Positions 48,925-57,706 of a stretch of 64,000 nucleotides of DNA are shown here, piece after piece; within the stretch, counting starts at the first letter, position 1; each line of letters begins with the position of its first letter. Under the pieces are notes generated by a model. That model had not been told where the DNA came from and did no database searches. It saw only the letters and a list, made by a program, of their open reading frames with translations. A program made the position numbers and the translations under genes. Source of the stretch: Candidatus Gastranaerophilales bacterium (GTDB taxonomy: Bacteria; Cyanobacteriota; Vampirovibrionia; Gastranaerophilales; Gastranaerophilaceae); NCBI GenBank assembly GCA_944325785.1, contig CALVBN010000004.1, forward strand, positions 62,001-126,000, in the 5' to 3' direction.

Positions 48925-50250
48925 TTATCCTCCGCCTGCGAGTCTGTTAAGTTCAAGGAGTTTGTTTACCGTATCTTCGTATTCGGCTTTTTCGTCGGTT
49001 GTCTGGAGTAAAAACTTATCAATATTGCCCATAAGCGCAATCGCCTTGTCGCATATCGGGTCTGAGCCTTTTACGTATGCGCCGATATTAATCAAATCTT
49101 CGTTTTTTCTGTGTACCGCAAGGAGGTTTCTGATATTTCCCGCAGCAGCACGGTGTTCTTTGGTTGTAACATCCCCCATAACACGGCTCAATGACTGCAG
49201 AACATCTACAGCAGGATAGTGGTTCTTGTGTGCTAAATCACGCGAAAGCACTATATGACCGTCTAAAATACTTCTTGCCGTATCTGAAATAGGCTCGTTA
49301 AAGTCGTCACCCTCTACAAGTACTGTATAAAGACCTGTTATTGTTCCAAATTCATTCGTACCGGCTCTTTCCATAAGTTTCGGCATAAGCGCAAAAACCG
49401 AAGGCGTATATCCTCTTGTAGCAGGAGGTTCGCCTATTGCAAGCCCGACTTCTCTCTGCGCCATTGCAATACGGGTTACACTATCTAGCATAAACAGTAC
49501 ATCCAAGCCTTTATCACGGAAATATTCGGCAATCGAGGTTGCAACAAATGCCGCTTTTATTTTTACAAGAGAGGGCTGTTCAGACGTTGCAGCAATTACT
49601 ATAGAACGCTTCATTCCCTCCGGACCGAGAATTTCTTCTATAAATTCTTTAACCTCGCGTCCGCGCTCCCCGATTAGAGCAATAACGTTTAAATCTGCAG
49701 ATGTATTTTTCGCCATCATACCGATAGTGGTACTTTTACCAACGCCTGAGCCTGCAAAAATCCCCATTCTCTGCCCTTTTCCGATTGTCATAAATCCGTC
49801 TACAGATTTAATACCAAGTGCAAGAGGCTCTGAAATCCTTTTTCTTTTAAGCGGATTTATTGCTTCCGAGTGTGTTGAACGGTATTCCGAAAATCTAATT
49901 TCGCCTAAAGTGTCGATAGGATTCCCCAAGCCGTCAAGCACGCGTCCGATAAGCTGGGTTCCCACACCTACTTTCATTGCGCCCCCGCTGTTTATTACAA
50001 GCGCGCCCGGCTGAATTCCGTCCGGATTGGCAAGAGGCATCAGAAGAATTTTGTCGCGCTTAAAGCCGACTACTTCCGCCATTGTAGGGGTATCATTATA
50101 GTTGTTATAAATATAGCACAAGTCGCCGATAGAAGATTTGGGACCGTCGGATTCTATTGTTAAGCCGATAATTTCCGTAATCTTGCCTATCTCTTTTATG
50201 GTCTGAGTGTTTTTTATTATATCCAGATATTTATTTTTGTCCCAGTTCAT
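48925..50250 (-). CDS. fliI: Flagellar export ATPase FliI
   Basis: A 441-residue F1-beta-like ATPase with Walker A Gly-Ser-Gly-Val-Gly-Lys-Ser-Thr near residue 166 and the FliI/YscN-type segment Gly-Glu-Arg-Gly-Arg-Glu-Val-Lys-Glu-Phe. It powers substrate delivery to the flagellar type III export gate. Last gene of fliF-fliG-fliH-fliI, overlapping fliH by 20 bases. Confidence 0.95.
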   Translation of the reverse strand: MNWDKNKYLDIIKNTQTIKEIGKITEIIGLTIESDGPKSSIGDLCYIYNNYNDTPTMAEVVGFKRDKILLMPLANPDGIQPGALVINSGGAMKVGVGTQLIGRVLDGLGNPIDTLGEIRFSEYRSTHSEAINPLKRKRISEPLALGIKSVDGFMTIGKGQRMGIFAGSGVGKSTTIGMMAKNTSADLNVIALIGERGREVKEFIEEILGPEGMKRSIVIAATSEQPSLVKIKAAFVATSIAEYFRDKGLDVLFMLDSVTRIAMAQREVGLAIGEPPATRGYTPSVFALMPKLMERAGTNEFGTITGLYTVLVEGDDFNEPISDTARSILDGHIVLSRDLAHKNHYPAVDVLQSLSRVMGDVTTKEHRAAAGNIRNLLAVHRKNEDLINIGAYVKGSDPICDKAIALMGNIDKFLLQTTDEKAEYEDTVNKLLELNRLAGGG

Positions 50251-50989
50251 CTTCCGTACCTGTTAACATTTTAGCTGTAATTTCTGCTATTTGTGCGGAT
50301 ATTCTTGAATCAAGGCGGGTGTTCGGGGTTTCTACGATTACGCCGTCAGCGGATAGAGAGTTGTCCTCTAATATCTTTAATGTCTGGAGTTTCGGGATTT
50401 CGCTTCTAAAATTCGGCGCAAGCTTATTAATATTTTCAACAAGTTTCGGGTTTACAATAATTGTTATACTCTCTTTGTCATTCAATTGTTTTATTGCATC
50501 AAGCGTAATTCTGTACAAAACTTGAGTGTTGAATTTTTGATGGCAAACTTTGTCGGCAATAGCACTTACCAGTTCAACAATATCGCGGGAAGCTGAATCA
50601 ATTATATTTTTTTTCATTTCATATGAACTGCTCGCAAGGGTTTCAAGCGACTTTAAGCCTTCTGATGAATCATTTTGGAATTTATACAGCCCGTCTTGCT
50701 CTCCCTTTTTAAAGCCTTCTTGATAAGCCTCATTTTTTATAGCATCATATTCTTTTTGCGCTTTTTTTCTTGCTTCCTCAATAATTCTTTCGGCTTCATT
50801 GTTTGCGGTTTGTACTATTACCTGCGATTTATTTTCTGCGTTAGACAAAATCTGCTGGGCTTTTGCATCTGTTTCTTCAATAATCTGCTGGACTTTTGCC
50901 TGCTGTTTTGTAACGCGCGTCTGTTCTATCGGCAGTACGAAACTGTCGCCCATCTGAATTTCTTGACCTTTAATCCTGTTACTACTCAA
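50231..50989 (-). CDS. fliH: Flagellar export regulator FliH
   Basis: A 252-residue protein with a long charged helical N-terminal half (Ala/Glu/Lys/Gln-rich coiled coil, about residues 25-100) and a C-terminal domain like the V/F-type ATPase E/delta stalk. Position between fliG and fliI with overlaps at both ends makes the call secure. It binds and restrains FliI. Confidence 0.88.
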   Translation of the reverse strand: MSSNRIKGQEIQMGDSFVLPIEQTRVTKQQAKVQQIIEETDAKAQQILSNAENKSQVIVQTANNEAERIIEEARKKAQKEYDAIKNEAYQEGFKKGEQDGLYKFQNDSSEGLKSLETLASSSYEMKKNIIDSASRDIVELVSAIADKVCHQKFNTQVLYRITLDAIKQLNDKESITIIVNPKLVENINKLAPNFRSEIPKLQTLKILEDNSLSADGVIVETPNTRLDSRISAQIAEITAKMLTGTEDELGQK

Positions 50990-52031
50990 TTAATTCATCC
51001 TCAACGCTTGCACGTGTAATAGTAATTTCGCCGGTTGCTTCAAGATTTCTGATAGCATTAACAATTCCGGTTTGAGCTTCTTGAACTTCTTTTGCACGGA
51101 CAGGTCCGAGGTATTCCATATCATCCGTAAGCATTTGTCTTGCACGTTCTGACATGTTCTTAAATATTTTTTCTTTGATTTCGTCTTTTGTACCTTTAAG
51201 TGCAAGAGCAAGCTGTTTGGTATCGATTTCTCTGAGAAGTCTTTGAATAGCTCTGTCATCAAGTATAATGATATCTTCAAATACGAACATCAAGTCGCGT
51301 ACTTCCTGCGCCATCTTCTGATTTTCAATATCCAGCCATTCCATAATGTTCTTTTCTGTACCTCTGTCGCAGCAGTTCAAGATATTTGCAAGAGATTCTA
51401 CACCGCCTGCATTTGAGAAGTCTTGAACCAGAAGGGCTGAAAATTTGCGTTCAACAATATCTTCAATAGTCGAAAGAATTTCCGGATTTGTAGGCGTCAT
51501 ATCAGCTATTCTCATTGATACAATTGCCTGTACATCCGGAGGAAGAAAAGCTAAAACCTGTGCGGACAGCTCCGGTCTTAGATAGGCTAATATCAAAGCC
51601 AAAAGCTGTGGGTTTTCTGACGCAAATGTGTTGGCAAGCTGTGATGGGTCTGCTTCGTTTAAGAAATAAAACGGATTTGTGTTAACCATTGAGTTAACTT
51701 TTTCTAATAATTTTGCAGCCTCTTGCTCGCCGTATGTTTGTGATAACAGCTGTTTGGCATAACTTACGCCGCCCTGTGCTACATAATTTTTTGCTTGAAA
51801 TACCGTTTTAAATTCTATTAATACATCATTTAAATCTTCGTCAGAAATTTTGCCTAAGTTAGCAATATCAAGAGTAATCTGTTCCAGCAAATCTTCATCT
51901 TTGATATTTTTCAATATTTCGGAAGCGGTTGTCGGACCAAGCGCAATAAGAAGCGCTGCGACCTTCTGGCTCGGACGCGTTATCGTCTTTTTGGCTTCTT
52001 CTTTTGCTTTTTTAATTTCTTCGATACCCAT
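50982..52031 (-). CDS. fliG: Flagellar motor switch protein FliG
   Basis: A 349-residue FliG: N-terminal part with Lys-Val-Ala-Ala-Leu-Leu-Ile-Ala-Leu-Gly, middle armadillo-like repeats, and the C-terminal torque domain with Phe-Glu-Asp-Ile-Ile-Leu-Leu-Asp-Asp-Arg-Ala-Ile-Gln. It couples stator force to the C-ring and switches rotation. The gene overlaps fliH by 8 bases. Confidence 0.95.
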   Translation of the reverse strand: MGIEEIKKAKEEAKKTITRPSQKVAALLIALGPTTASEILKNIKDEDLLEQITLDIANLGKISDEDLNDVLIEFKTVFQAKNYVAQGGVSYAKQLLSQTYGEQEAAKLLEKVNSMVNTNPFYFLNEADPSQLANTFASENPQLLALILAYLRPELSAQVLAFLPPDVQAIVSMRIADMTPTNPEILSTIEDIVERKFSALLVQDFSNAGGVESLANILNCCDRGTEKNIMEWLDIENQKMAQEVRDLMFVFEDIIILDDRAIQRLLREIDTKQLALALKGTKDEIKEKIFKNMSERARQMLTDDMEYLGPVRAKEVQEAQTGIVNAIRNLEATGEITITRASVEDELIE

Positions 52032-52049
52032 TTCGTGTTCCTTTTTAGA

Positions 52050-52095
52050 GGTGAAGAGTGAGGTGTGAAGGGTGACGCGAGGCTGTATTAAACTT
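52050..52095. repeat. Fragment resembling the GACTCGTGA element end
   Basis: GGTGAAGAGTGAGGTGTGAAGG... between fliG and fliF recalls the end of copy B (GTGAAGAGTGAG), but no second end is present. It interrupts what is otherwise a tight operon. Confidence 0.35.
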
Positions 52096-52167
52096 GTTTA
52101 ATATTTGTGGTTCCTAATCCCCTTTCAATACTGGCAGCATATACCAGCTTCTTAGTCACTCCCTCCG

Positions 52168-53712
52168 CTAATCTCTTATAAACGATGTTAATAATTTCGC
52201 TGCATCCTCCGGCGATGCCATTACTGCTTCATTAAGTTCATTAATGTTTTGTTCTTTCTGAGATTTAATCTCTTTTTTGTTGAACTCAATCTTCGGAAGA
52301 TCTTCTTCCTGTTCGGTTTCTTCTATTTGCTCTGTGCTGTCTTCCTGTATAATTCTTTGTTCCTGTCTTCTTGCAGAAGGCATTTTTGATACAAAGTTTT
52401 TAAGAATATATAAGGCAAAGCATCCGAGTACCAGAACTATAATAAGAGGAATTACCGAAGATGTTATGAAGTAGAACATTTGTTCTCTCTGGTATTGTTC
52501 AGCAAATGCATCCTGTGCTTTTTTGTCAATTGTAGCGCCTTCAAATTGAAGTCCGGAAACTGATATTACATCTCCGCGCGAATAGTCTGCACCGGAAGCT
52601 GACTGCACAAGACTTTTTATTTCATCTTTCTCAGAATCCGTTAATATCTTATTTACTGCAACCGCAATGGATAATCTTTTGACGCTTCCAGGTGCGTAAA
52701 CCACCTGTTTAACTTCTTTTGATACGCTGTAATTTATTGCAGTTTTCTGTTTTGAATAGTTTAAATTTCTCTGATTAACATTATTAGGATTAGGTACATT
52801 GTTAGGATTTTCGTATGTTTCGACTTCTGTTTGAGAACTTGTAACAACGCCTTCTCCTTTATCATTAATCGGAATGTAGCTTTCTATGGTTGATTTTGCA
52901 GAATTAAAGTCAATATCTGCGTTAACCTGCACGGAAACATTACCCTTGCCGACGATTTTTTCAAGAACATCGGAAACTTTTTTTGCCGTATCTTTTTCAA
53001 GATTGGTTTTAAAGCTTTCCATATCGGTTGAATTCTTAGAAGTTTCGTCAGAAAGGCTGTTACCGTTCTGGTCAGTTATAAAAACCTGTTCCGGCGTCAT
53101 TCTCGGAACAGAATACGCTACCAAATTCTTAATAGCCTTAACCTGTGAGCTTTTGATTTTATACCCGGGCTCGAGTACAAGAACAACCGATGCCGTGGGC
53201 TTTTCATCATTATCTTCAAATATTGAGCGTTCCGGCTCTGCAAGCTGTACGCGTGCATATTTAACACCGTCGATTTTTTCGATAGAACGGGTTAATTCAC
53301 CTTGAAATATTCTCTGTCTTGTTAATTTGTTTTTGAAATCGGTAGAGCCTAACTGCATCTCGTCTAAAAGCTCAAATCCGCTGTCACCGTTTTTGATTAA
53401 ATCATTTTCCGCAACAAATACCCGCATTTCATCACGGACATTTGACGGAACTAAAATTGTTTTATGATCTTCTGATACCTTATAGCGGTACCCGTTTTTT
53501 TTCATACTTTCAACTATGCTTATTGCATTTACTTCGTTCAAATCGGAATATAAAACGACCCAATCCGGCTCCATTGCTTTAGACAGGAAAAATGTTGCCG
53601 CAACGATAGTTACTACAATCAAAGCGAGCATTCCGAGCTTTTGATTTCCGTCAAGCCCGCTCCATAGTTTTTTTACATCATTAGCTAGTAGAGAAAAATA
53701 GTTATTTTCCAT
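52168..53712 (-). CDS. fliF: Flagellar MS-ring protein FliF
   Basis: About 514 residues. A first membrane helix near residues 30-47, two periplasmic ring-building domains, a Gln/Asn-rich linker, and a second membrane helix near 425-445, followed by a charged cytoplasmic tail that would bind FliG. ATG 53712 with GGGGAG before it is preferred to the earlier GTG. The Asp-Trp-Val-Val-Leu-Tyr-Ser-Asp-Leu segment after helix 1 is typical. First gene of the operon. Confidence 0.93.
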   Translation of the reverse strand: MENNYFSLLANDVKKLWSGLDGNQKLGMLALIVVTIVAATFFLSKAMEPDWVVLYSDLNEVNAISIVESMKKNGYRYKVSEDHKTILVPSNVRDEMRVFVAENDLIKNGDSGFELLDEMQLGSTDFKNKLTRQRIFQGELTRSIEKIDGVKYARVQLAEPERSIFEDNDEKPTASVVLVLEPGYKIKSSQVKAIKNLVAYSVPRMTPEQVFITDQNGNSLSDETSKNSTDMESFKTNLEKDTAKKVSDVLEKIVGKGNVSVQVNADIDFNSAKSTIESYIPINDKGEGVVTSSQTEVETYENPNNVPNPNNVNQRNLNYSKQKTAINYSVSKEVKQVVYAPGSVKRLSIAVAVNKILTDSEKDEIKSLVQSASGADYSRGDVISVSGLQFEGATIDKKAQDAFAEQYQREQMFYFITSSVIPLIIVLVLGCFALYILKNFVSKMPSARRQEQRIIQEDSTEQIEETEQEEDLPKIEFNKKEIKSQKEQNINELNEAVMASPEDAAKLLTSFIRD

Positions 53713-53909
53713 GTACTCCCCGCGCACAATTATTCAATATAATAATAACCTAAGCATAAAATCTTTTCAAATTATTAATAAGTGTAAAGAAGAATTTTTA
53801 GAATTAACAGCTTGAAGGCGGGATTGTTGTAATTTTATTTTTTATATTTTAAAATATAAGTGTAAAAATAACACTAGACGAAAATATAAATAATATAGGG
53901 ATAAGAATA

Positions 53910-55703
53910 ATGGCTGAAAAAAATATAAGAAATATAGCGATAATTGCACACGTTGACCACGGAAAAACAACGCTTGTAGACTGTATGCTTAAACAGAGCG
54001 GAGTTTTTCGCGATAATCAGCAGGTGCAGGAAAGAGTTCTGGACAGCAATGACTTGGAAAGAGAACGCGGGATTACGATTCTTTCCAAAAACATTTCTAT
54101 TACATACAAAGGCGTTAAGATTAATGTTGTCGATACCCCCGGACACGCAGATTTCGGCGGAGAAGTAGAACGCGTACTCGGTATGGTTGACGGCGCTCTG
54201 TTGATTGTTGATGCGGCAGAAGGTCCTATGCCCCAGACAAGATTTGTACTTTCTAAGGCGCTTGAACTCGGGATTAAAATTATTGTTGTTATTAATAAGA
54301 TTGATAAACCGGCAGCTGATCCGGACGGAACTCTGGATAAAGTTTTCGACCTGTTTACCGAGCTTACGGACAGAGAAGACTTGATTGACTTCCCTTATAT
54401 ATATGCAAGCAGTTTGAACGGATTTGCCATCAAGCACCTTGATGATGAAAGAAAAGATGTAACTCCGCTTCTGGACTGCATTTTAGAAAATATTCAAGAA
54501 CCGGACGGCGATGTTAACAAACCGTTCCAATTCAGAGCGACAACCCTTGATTACAATGAATATGTAGGAAGAATTGTAATCGGACGTATTGCAAACGGAA
54601 AAGTGAGTGCAGGAGAACAGGTTGTCTGGATTAATTCTGCCGGAGAGATTATTCGCGGGAAAATAACAAAACTCTTCGGGTTTAAAGATCTCGGACGTGT
54701 TGAAATCGACTCTGCTGAAGCGGGAGATATTGTCGGTATTGCAGGATTTTCCGATATACATATAGGCGAAACTTTATGCGACCCTAACCACATTGAAGCT
54801 CTGCCTTTGATAAAAGTTGACGAACCTACACTGCAGATGAACTTTTCAGTAAATGACAGCCCGTTTGCAGGACAGGAAGGAAAATTTGTTACTTCCAGAC
54901 AGCTGAGAAAAAGATTATATGACGAATTGGAAAAGAACGTAAGTTTAAGGGTCGAAGATACTGACTCAACAGACTGTTTTAAAGTCAGCGGAAGAGGCGA
55001 ACTTCACCTCGGTATTCTTATTGAAACAATGAGAAGGGAAGGTTACGAATTCCAGGTATCTAAGCCGGAAGTTATTTATAAAGAGGTTAACGGCGAACAA
55101 TATGAGCCTTTTGAAGATTTGCTTGTAGATGTTCCGGAAGAATACGCAGGCTCCTGTATCGATAGACTTTCCGGAAGAAAAGCAACTATGCTTGAGATGC
55201 AGAGTGCAAACGGAAGAACTAATATGAAATTTTCAATTCCGGCGCGCGGTTTAATCGGGTTCAGAACGGAATTTATCCGTATGACACGCGGTGAAGGAAT
55301 TATGTATCATACTTTTGACGAGTATAAACCTTATGCGGGCGATATCCCGAAACAAAGAAGCGGTTCTATCCTTGCTCACGAACAGGGCGAAGCAATACCA
55401 TATGCTCTTGCGCAGTTTGAAGACAGGGGCGTGTTCTTTATTACGCCGAAAACAAAAGTCTACAGAGGAATGATTATAGGCGAAGGCAACAGACCGCAGG
55501 ATATTGTCGTAAACATCTGCAAGACCAAAAAATTAACCAATATGAGAAGCGCAACCGCTGATGTTATGGTAACACTGCAGGCGCACAAAGAACTCTCGCT
55601 TGAGGATTGTCTTGAATACATCGGAGATGATGAACTGGTGGAAATTACACCGGAAAACATCCGTATGAGAAAACAGGATTTAGTAAAATTTAAGAGTATT
55701 TAA
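53910..55703 (+). CDS. typA: Translational GTPase TypA/BipA
   Basis: A 597-residue elongation-factor-like GTPase. G1 Ala-His-Val-Asp-His-Gly-Lys-Thr-Thr is at residues 13-21, G3 Asp-Thr-Pro-Gly-His near 74-78, and G4 Asn-Lys-Ile-Asp near 128. Domains II, III, V and the BipA-specific C-terminal domain fill the rest. It supports 50S assembly and stress growth. It is divergent from fliF and its stop overlaps the convergent Crp/Fnr gene by 4 bases. Confidence 0.95.
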   Translation: MAEKNIRNIAIIAHVDHGKTTLVDCMLKQSGVFRDNQQVQERVLDSNDLERERGITILSKNISITYKGVKINVVDTPGHADFGGEVERVLGMVDGALLIVDAAEGPMPQTRFVLSKALELGIKIIVVINKIDKPAADPDGTLDKVFDLFTELTDREDLIDFPYIYASSLNGFAIKHLDDERKDVTPLLDCILENIQEPDGDVNKPFQFRATTLDYNEYVGRIVIGRIANGKVSAGEQVVWINSAGEIIRGKITKLFGFKDLGRVEIDSAEAGDIVGIAGFSDIHIGETLCDPNHIEALPLIKVDEPTLQMNFSVNDSPFAGQEGKFVTSRQLRKRLYDELEKNVSLRVEDTDSTDCFKVSGRGELHLGILIETMRREGYEFQVSKPEVIYKEVNGEQYEPFEDLLVDVPEEYAGSCIDRLSGRKATMLEMQSANGRTNMKFSIPARGLIGFRTEFIRMTRGEGIMYHTFDEYKPYAGDIPKQRSGSILAHEQGEAIPYALAQFEDRGVFFITPKTKVYRGMIIGEGNRPQDIVVNICKTKKLTNMRSATADVMVTLQAHKELSLEDCLEYIGDDELVEITPENIRMRKQDLVKFKSI

Positions 55704-56371
55704 GACAACAATTCAAAGCGGTTTTTGTTGTAAGAAATCAAGCCTTCTTTTTGAAGTTTGGAAAGCTCAAAACTCATTGCGCTTCTGTCAACATTCAGAT
55801 AATCCGCAAGATCCTGCCTGTTAAACTGGATTTCAAAGCGGTTGGAATGGTTTTTCATTGCTTCATTGGAAAGATAGGTCATTAACTTATCGCGGATTGT
55901 TTTTTGAGAAACATTCTCTATTTTTTGAATAAGTTCAATATTCTCTTTGGAAAGTATCTGGAACAGGTTATTAATAAGTACTTTGTGCCTTGTGCATGCA
56001 TTCTGGCACATGGAAGTGCATTTTTCATAACTCAAAACCAGCACCAGAGTGTCCTCTACAGCAATAGCATCTACGCTTGATTCCACATCCTTTGAGCCGA
56101 CAAAAGAAAGCGCAAGGTTATCATTTTTACCAAGTCGGGATATGATGATTCTTCTGCCCCAGTACGAATCTTTTTCAATATTTACTCCGCCTTCAAGAAT
56201 AAGGTAAATATTAGATATCATATCGCCCTGCCTGATTATCATTTCATCTTTTTCGTATTTGCGAATTCGGGCATTAAAGCATTCTAAAAGCCCTTTAAGT
56301 TCATCATCGCTCATGCCGAAAAATACAGGCGAATTTTTTATTTGATTATAAAAATTTTCCAGTTTTGTCAT
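55700..56371 (-). CDS. Crp/Fnr family transcription regulator
   Basis: About 223 residues: a cyclic-nucleotide-binding fold (Ile-Arg-Gln-Gly-Asp, Leu-Ile-Leu-Glu-Gly-Gly), a dimer helix, and a helix-turn-helix Phe-Asn-Arg-Gln-Asp-Leu-Ala-Asp-Tyr-Leu-Asn-Val-Asp-Arg-Ser. A Cys-x3-Cys-x3-Cys-x2-His cluster just before the dimer helix could hold an iron-sulfur cluster or a redox switch. ATG 56371 is chosen because TATAAT ends 6 bases before it; the longer frame to 56515 runs through the divergent promoter region. It is divergent from the GrcA-like gene, whose promoter has a fitting palindrome. Confidence 0.85.
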   Translation of the reverse strand: MTKLENFYNQIKNSPVFFGMSDDELKGLLECFNARIRKYEKDEMIIRQGDMISNIYLILEGGVNIEKDSYWGRRIIISRLGKNDNLALSFVGSKDVESSVDAIAVEDTLVLVLSYEKCTSMCQNACTRHKVLINNLFQILSKENIELIQKIENVSQKTIRDKLMTYLSNEAMKNHSNRFEIQFNRQDLADYLNVDRSAMSFELSKLQKEGLISYNKNRFELLS

Positions 56372-56427
56372 AGTCCTATTATAGGATAGTATTGTTTTAA
56401 ATACAATTTTAAAAATTTTTTTATTTT

Positions 56428-56470
56428 TGTTGTATAAACAACAGAAATGTTGTGAAACATAGTTTATAAT
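56428..56470 (+). promoter_or_regulatory. Crp/Fnr-type site and promoter of the GrcA-like gene
   Basis: TGTTGT-ATAA-ACAACA (56428-56443) is a perfect inverted repeat with the 4-base spacing of Fnr sites. TATAAT at 56465-56470 predicts a start near 56477, placing the palindrome centre at about -41.5, the usual class II activator position. No good -35 box exists, as expected for an activated promoter. Confidence 0.6.
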
Positions 56471-56508
56471 AAAAATGTAAAAAGTTAAAAAGCGTAAGGA
56501 GATAAAAA

Positions 56509-56751
56509 ATGGCAACTCAACAAGAAGAAAATTTAATCAATTTATTAGACGGTTATGTAGAAAAGGGCGGACATCACTTAAATGTTAATGTATTCAACAG
56601 AGACACACTGCTTGACGCTCAGAAACATCCGGAAAAATATCCTCAATTAACAGTAAGAGTTTCCGGTTATGCTGTAAACTTTATCAAATTAACAAAAGAA
56701 CAGCAAGACGATGTTATATCCAGAACATTCCACAATTCTCTTGCGGGATAA
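56509..56751 (+). CDS. Stand-alone glycyl-radical domain protein (GrcA/YfiD-like)
   Basis: An 80-residue protein that is essentially the C-terminal glycyl-radical region of pyruvate formate-lyase: Arg-Val-Ser-Gly53-Tyr-Ala followed by [12 protein letters not shown]. E. coli GrcA (127 residues) replaces the oxygen-damaged radical domain of PflB; this one is shorter and lacks GrcA's N-terminal extension. No pflB or activase is in the window. Strong AAGGAG before the ATG, own terminator behind it. Confidence 0.88.
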   Translation: MATQQEENLINLLDGYVEKGGHHLNVNVFNRDTLLDAQKHPEKYPQLTVRVSGYAVNFIKLTKEQQDDVISRTFHNSLAG

Positions 56752-56807
56752 ACAGAATTGATGAGGATTCTGTCAAATCTCTCTTCGACCAAATAACACA
56801 ATGCCTT

Positions 56808-56829
56808 GGAGCTTTTTTCAAAAAGCTCC
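56808..56829 (+). terminator. Terminator of the GrcA-like gene
   Basis: GGAGCTTTTT (56808-56817) and AAAAAGCTCC (56820-56829), then TTTTATATT. Confidence 0.85.
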
Positions 56830-56867
56830 TTTTATATTATCAAACCGCAAACCTAACGCGTCTCGCA

Positions 56868-57215
56868 CGCCGCGAGCGTGTTATGCGCAAGCATAACCAT
56901 AGCGAGCGTAAGAGTGCAGGCTTGCCTGCTACAGCCATTCAAACCGCACCCGCAAGGGTGCAGAAAACAATGCGTGTTTCTCTTTCTTTGCTAACGTTTC
57001 TTTCTCTTTTCATCGCAAAAAAGAGAAAGAAATGTTAAATATGATGGAGGGTGAAAGTCTGTATTAAATCCCTCTTTATGAGTGACCAGGTGACTCGTGA
57101 TTCGTGATTTGTGGTTATAGAATTTCTCTAACTAAGCCTCGTTTACTTATATCATTTTAATATCTCGATTCACGGCTCACGAATCACTCTTCACGAACTC
57201 TTGACACCTCACCCC
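56868..57215 (+). repeat. Long direct repeat R2 (contains MITE copy F)
   Basis: Second copy of the 347-bp repeat, same orientation as 48539-48885, with few differences. The GTGACTCGTGA element is at about 57091-57200. The two copies bracket fliIHGF, typA, the Crp/Fnr gene and the GrcA-like gene. Confidence 0.85.
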
Positions 57216-57370
57216 AGCCCTCTCCTGTGAGGGGCGCGCCGGTTTTCTATAAGAAAAATATAGTGCAATTCATCCGCCAGCTTCAGCAGGTATGATGAAA
57301 AAATCTCAAGAGCTTCGCTCTCGTCCGTATGAGTTTCATCGCATATTCGAAGCGCAAATTGGTTTAACAT
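57209..57370 (-). CDS. Possible small protein divergent from the AbrB-like gene
   Basis: A minus-strand frame from ATG 57370 to TGA at 57209 (53 residues); it stays open upstream to about 57426 (Ile-Asp-Ile-Gln-Lys-Thr-Lys-Ala-Leu-Ala-Arg), where AAAGGA is followed after 6 bases by ATA. The composition is protein-like (Leu-Lys-Leu-Ala-Asp-Glu-Leu-His) and the palindrome 57435-57447 lies just upstream. The last residues run into repeat R2, so the original end may have been replaced. No family recognised; coding status uncertain. Confidence 0.35.
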   Translation of the reverse strand: MLNQFALRICDETHTDESEALEIFSSYLLKLADELHYIFLIENRRAPHRRGLG

Positions 57371-57434
57371 GTATGTTAAAAAATATATCTTTCTGGCTAA
57401 TGCTTTTGTTTTTTGTATGTCTATTGTAATTCCT

Positions 57435-57498
57435 TTGTTACTAACAAGTTAGAGTATACAACAAGGTATTTCTAATGTAAAGTACATGTTAGTAACAT
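57435..57498. promoter_or_regulatory. Paired palindromic operators before the AbrB-like gene
   Basis: TTGTTA-C-TAACAA (57435-57447) and ATGTTA-G-TAACAT (57486-57498), centres 51 bp apart, share the half-site TGTTA. Two related palindromes in a divergent promoter suggest autoregulation with looping or cooperative binding. Confidence 0.55.
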
Positions 57499-57512
57499 TG
57501 TAAGGAACAAAG

Positions 57513-57680
57513 ATGAAACGTAAATTAAGCAAAAGCGGAAACGGCTGGTCATTATTTATGCCCAAAACAATTTTAGAACTCTTAGATATTAATCCGGAAA
57601 AAGACCAGATAGAAATGGAAATTGTTGGAAAAGTCTTAAAAGTCGTAAAGGCAGAAAATAACGATACAAAAAATCAATAA
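57513..57680 (+). CDS. AbrB/MazE-like antitoxin-type DNA-binding protein
   Basis: A 55-residue swapped-hairpin protein: Leu-Ser-Lys-Ser-Gly-Asn-Gly-Trp-Ser-Leu-Phe-Met-Pro-Lys, then Glu-Met-Glu-Ile-Val-Gly-Lys-Val-Leu-Lys-Val, the SpoVT-AbrB pattern. TAAGGAAC precedes the ATG. Such proteins are antitoxins or transition-state regulators; no toxin gene follows, the next gene being folC 26 bp away. It is probably autoregulated through the palindromes upstream. Confidence 0.8.
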   Translation: MKRKLSKSGNGWSLFMPKTILELLDINPEKDQIEMEIVGKVLKVVKAENNDTKNQ

Positions 57681-57706
57681 AAGTATTGTTGGAAAGTTCA
57701 AAAATT

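Noticed and set aside
56372-56515. 48-residue N-terminal extension of the Crp/Fnr protein
   Set aside because: It crosses the divergent promoter and palindrome and is not part of the Crp fold; TATAAT-N6-ATG supports 56371.
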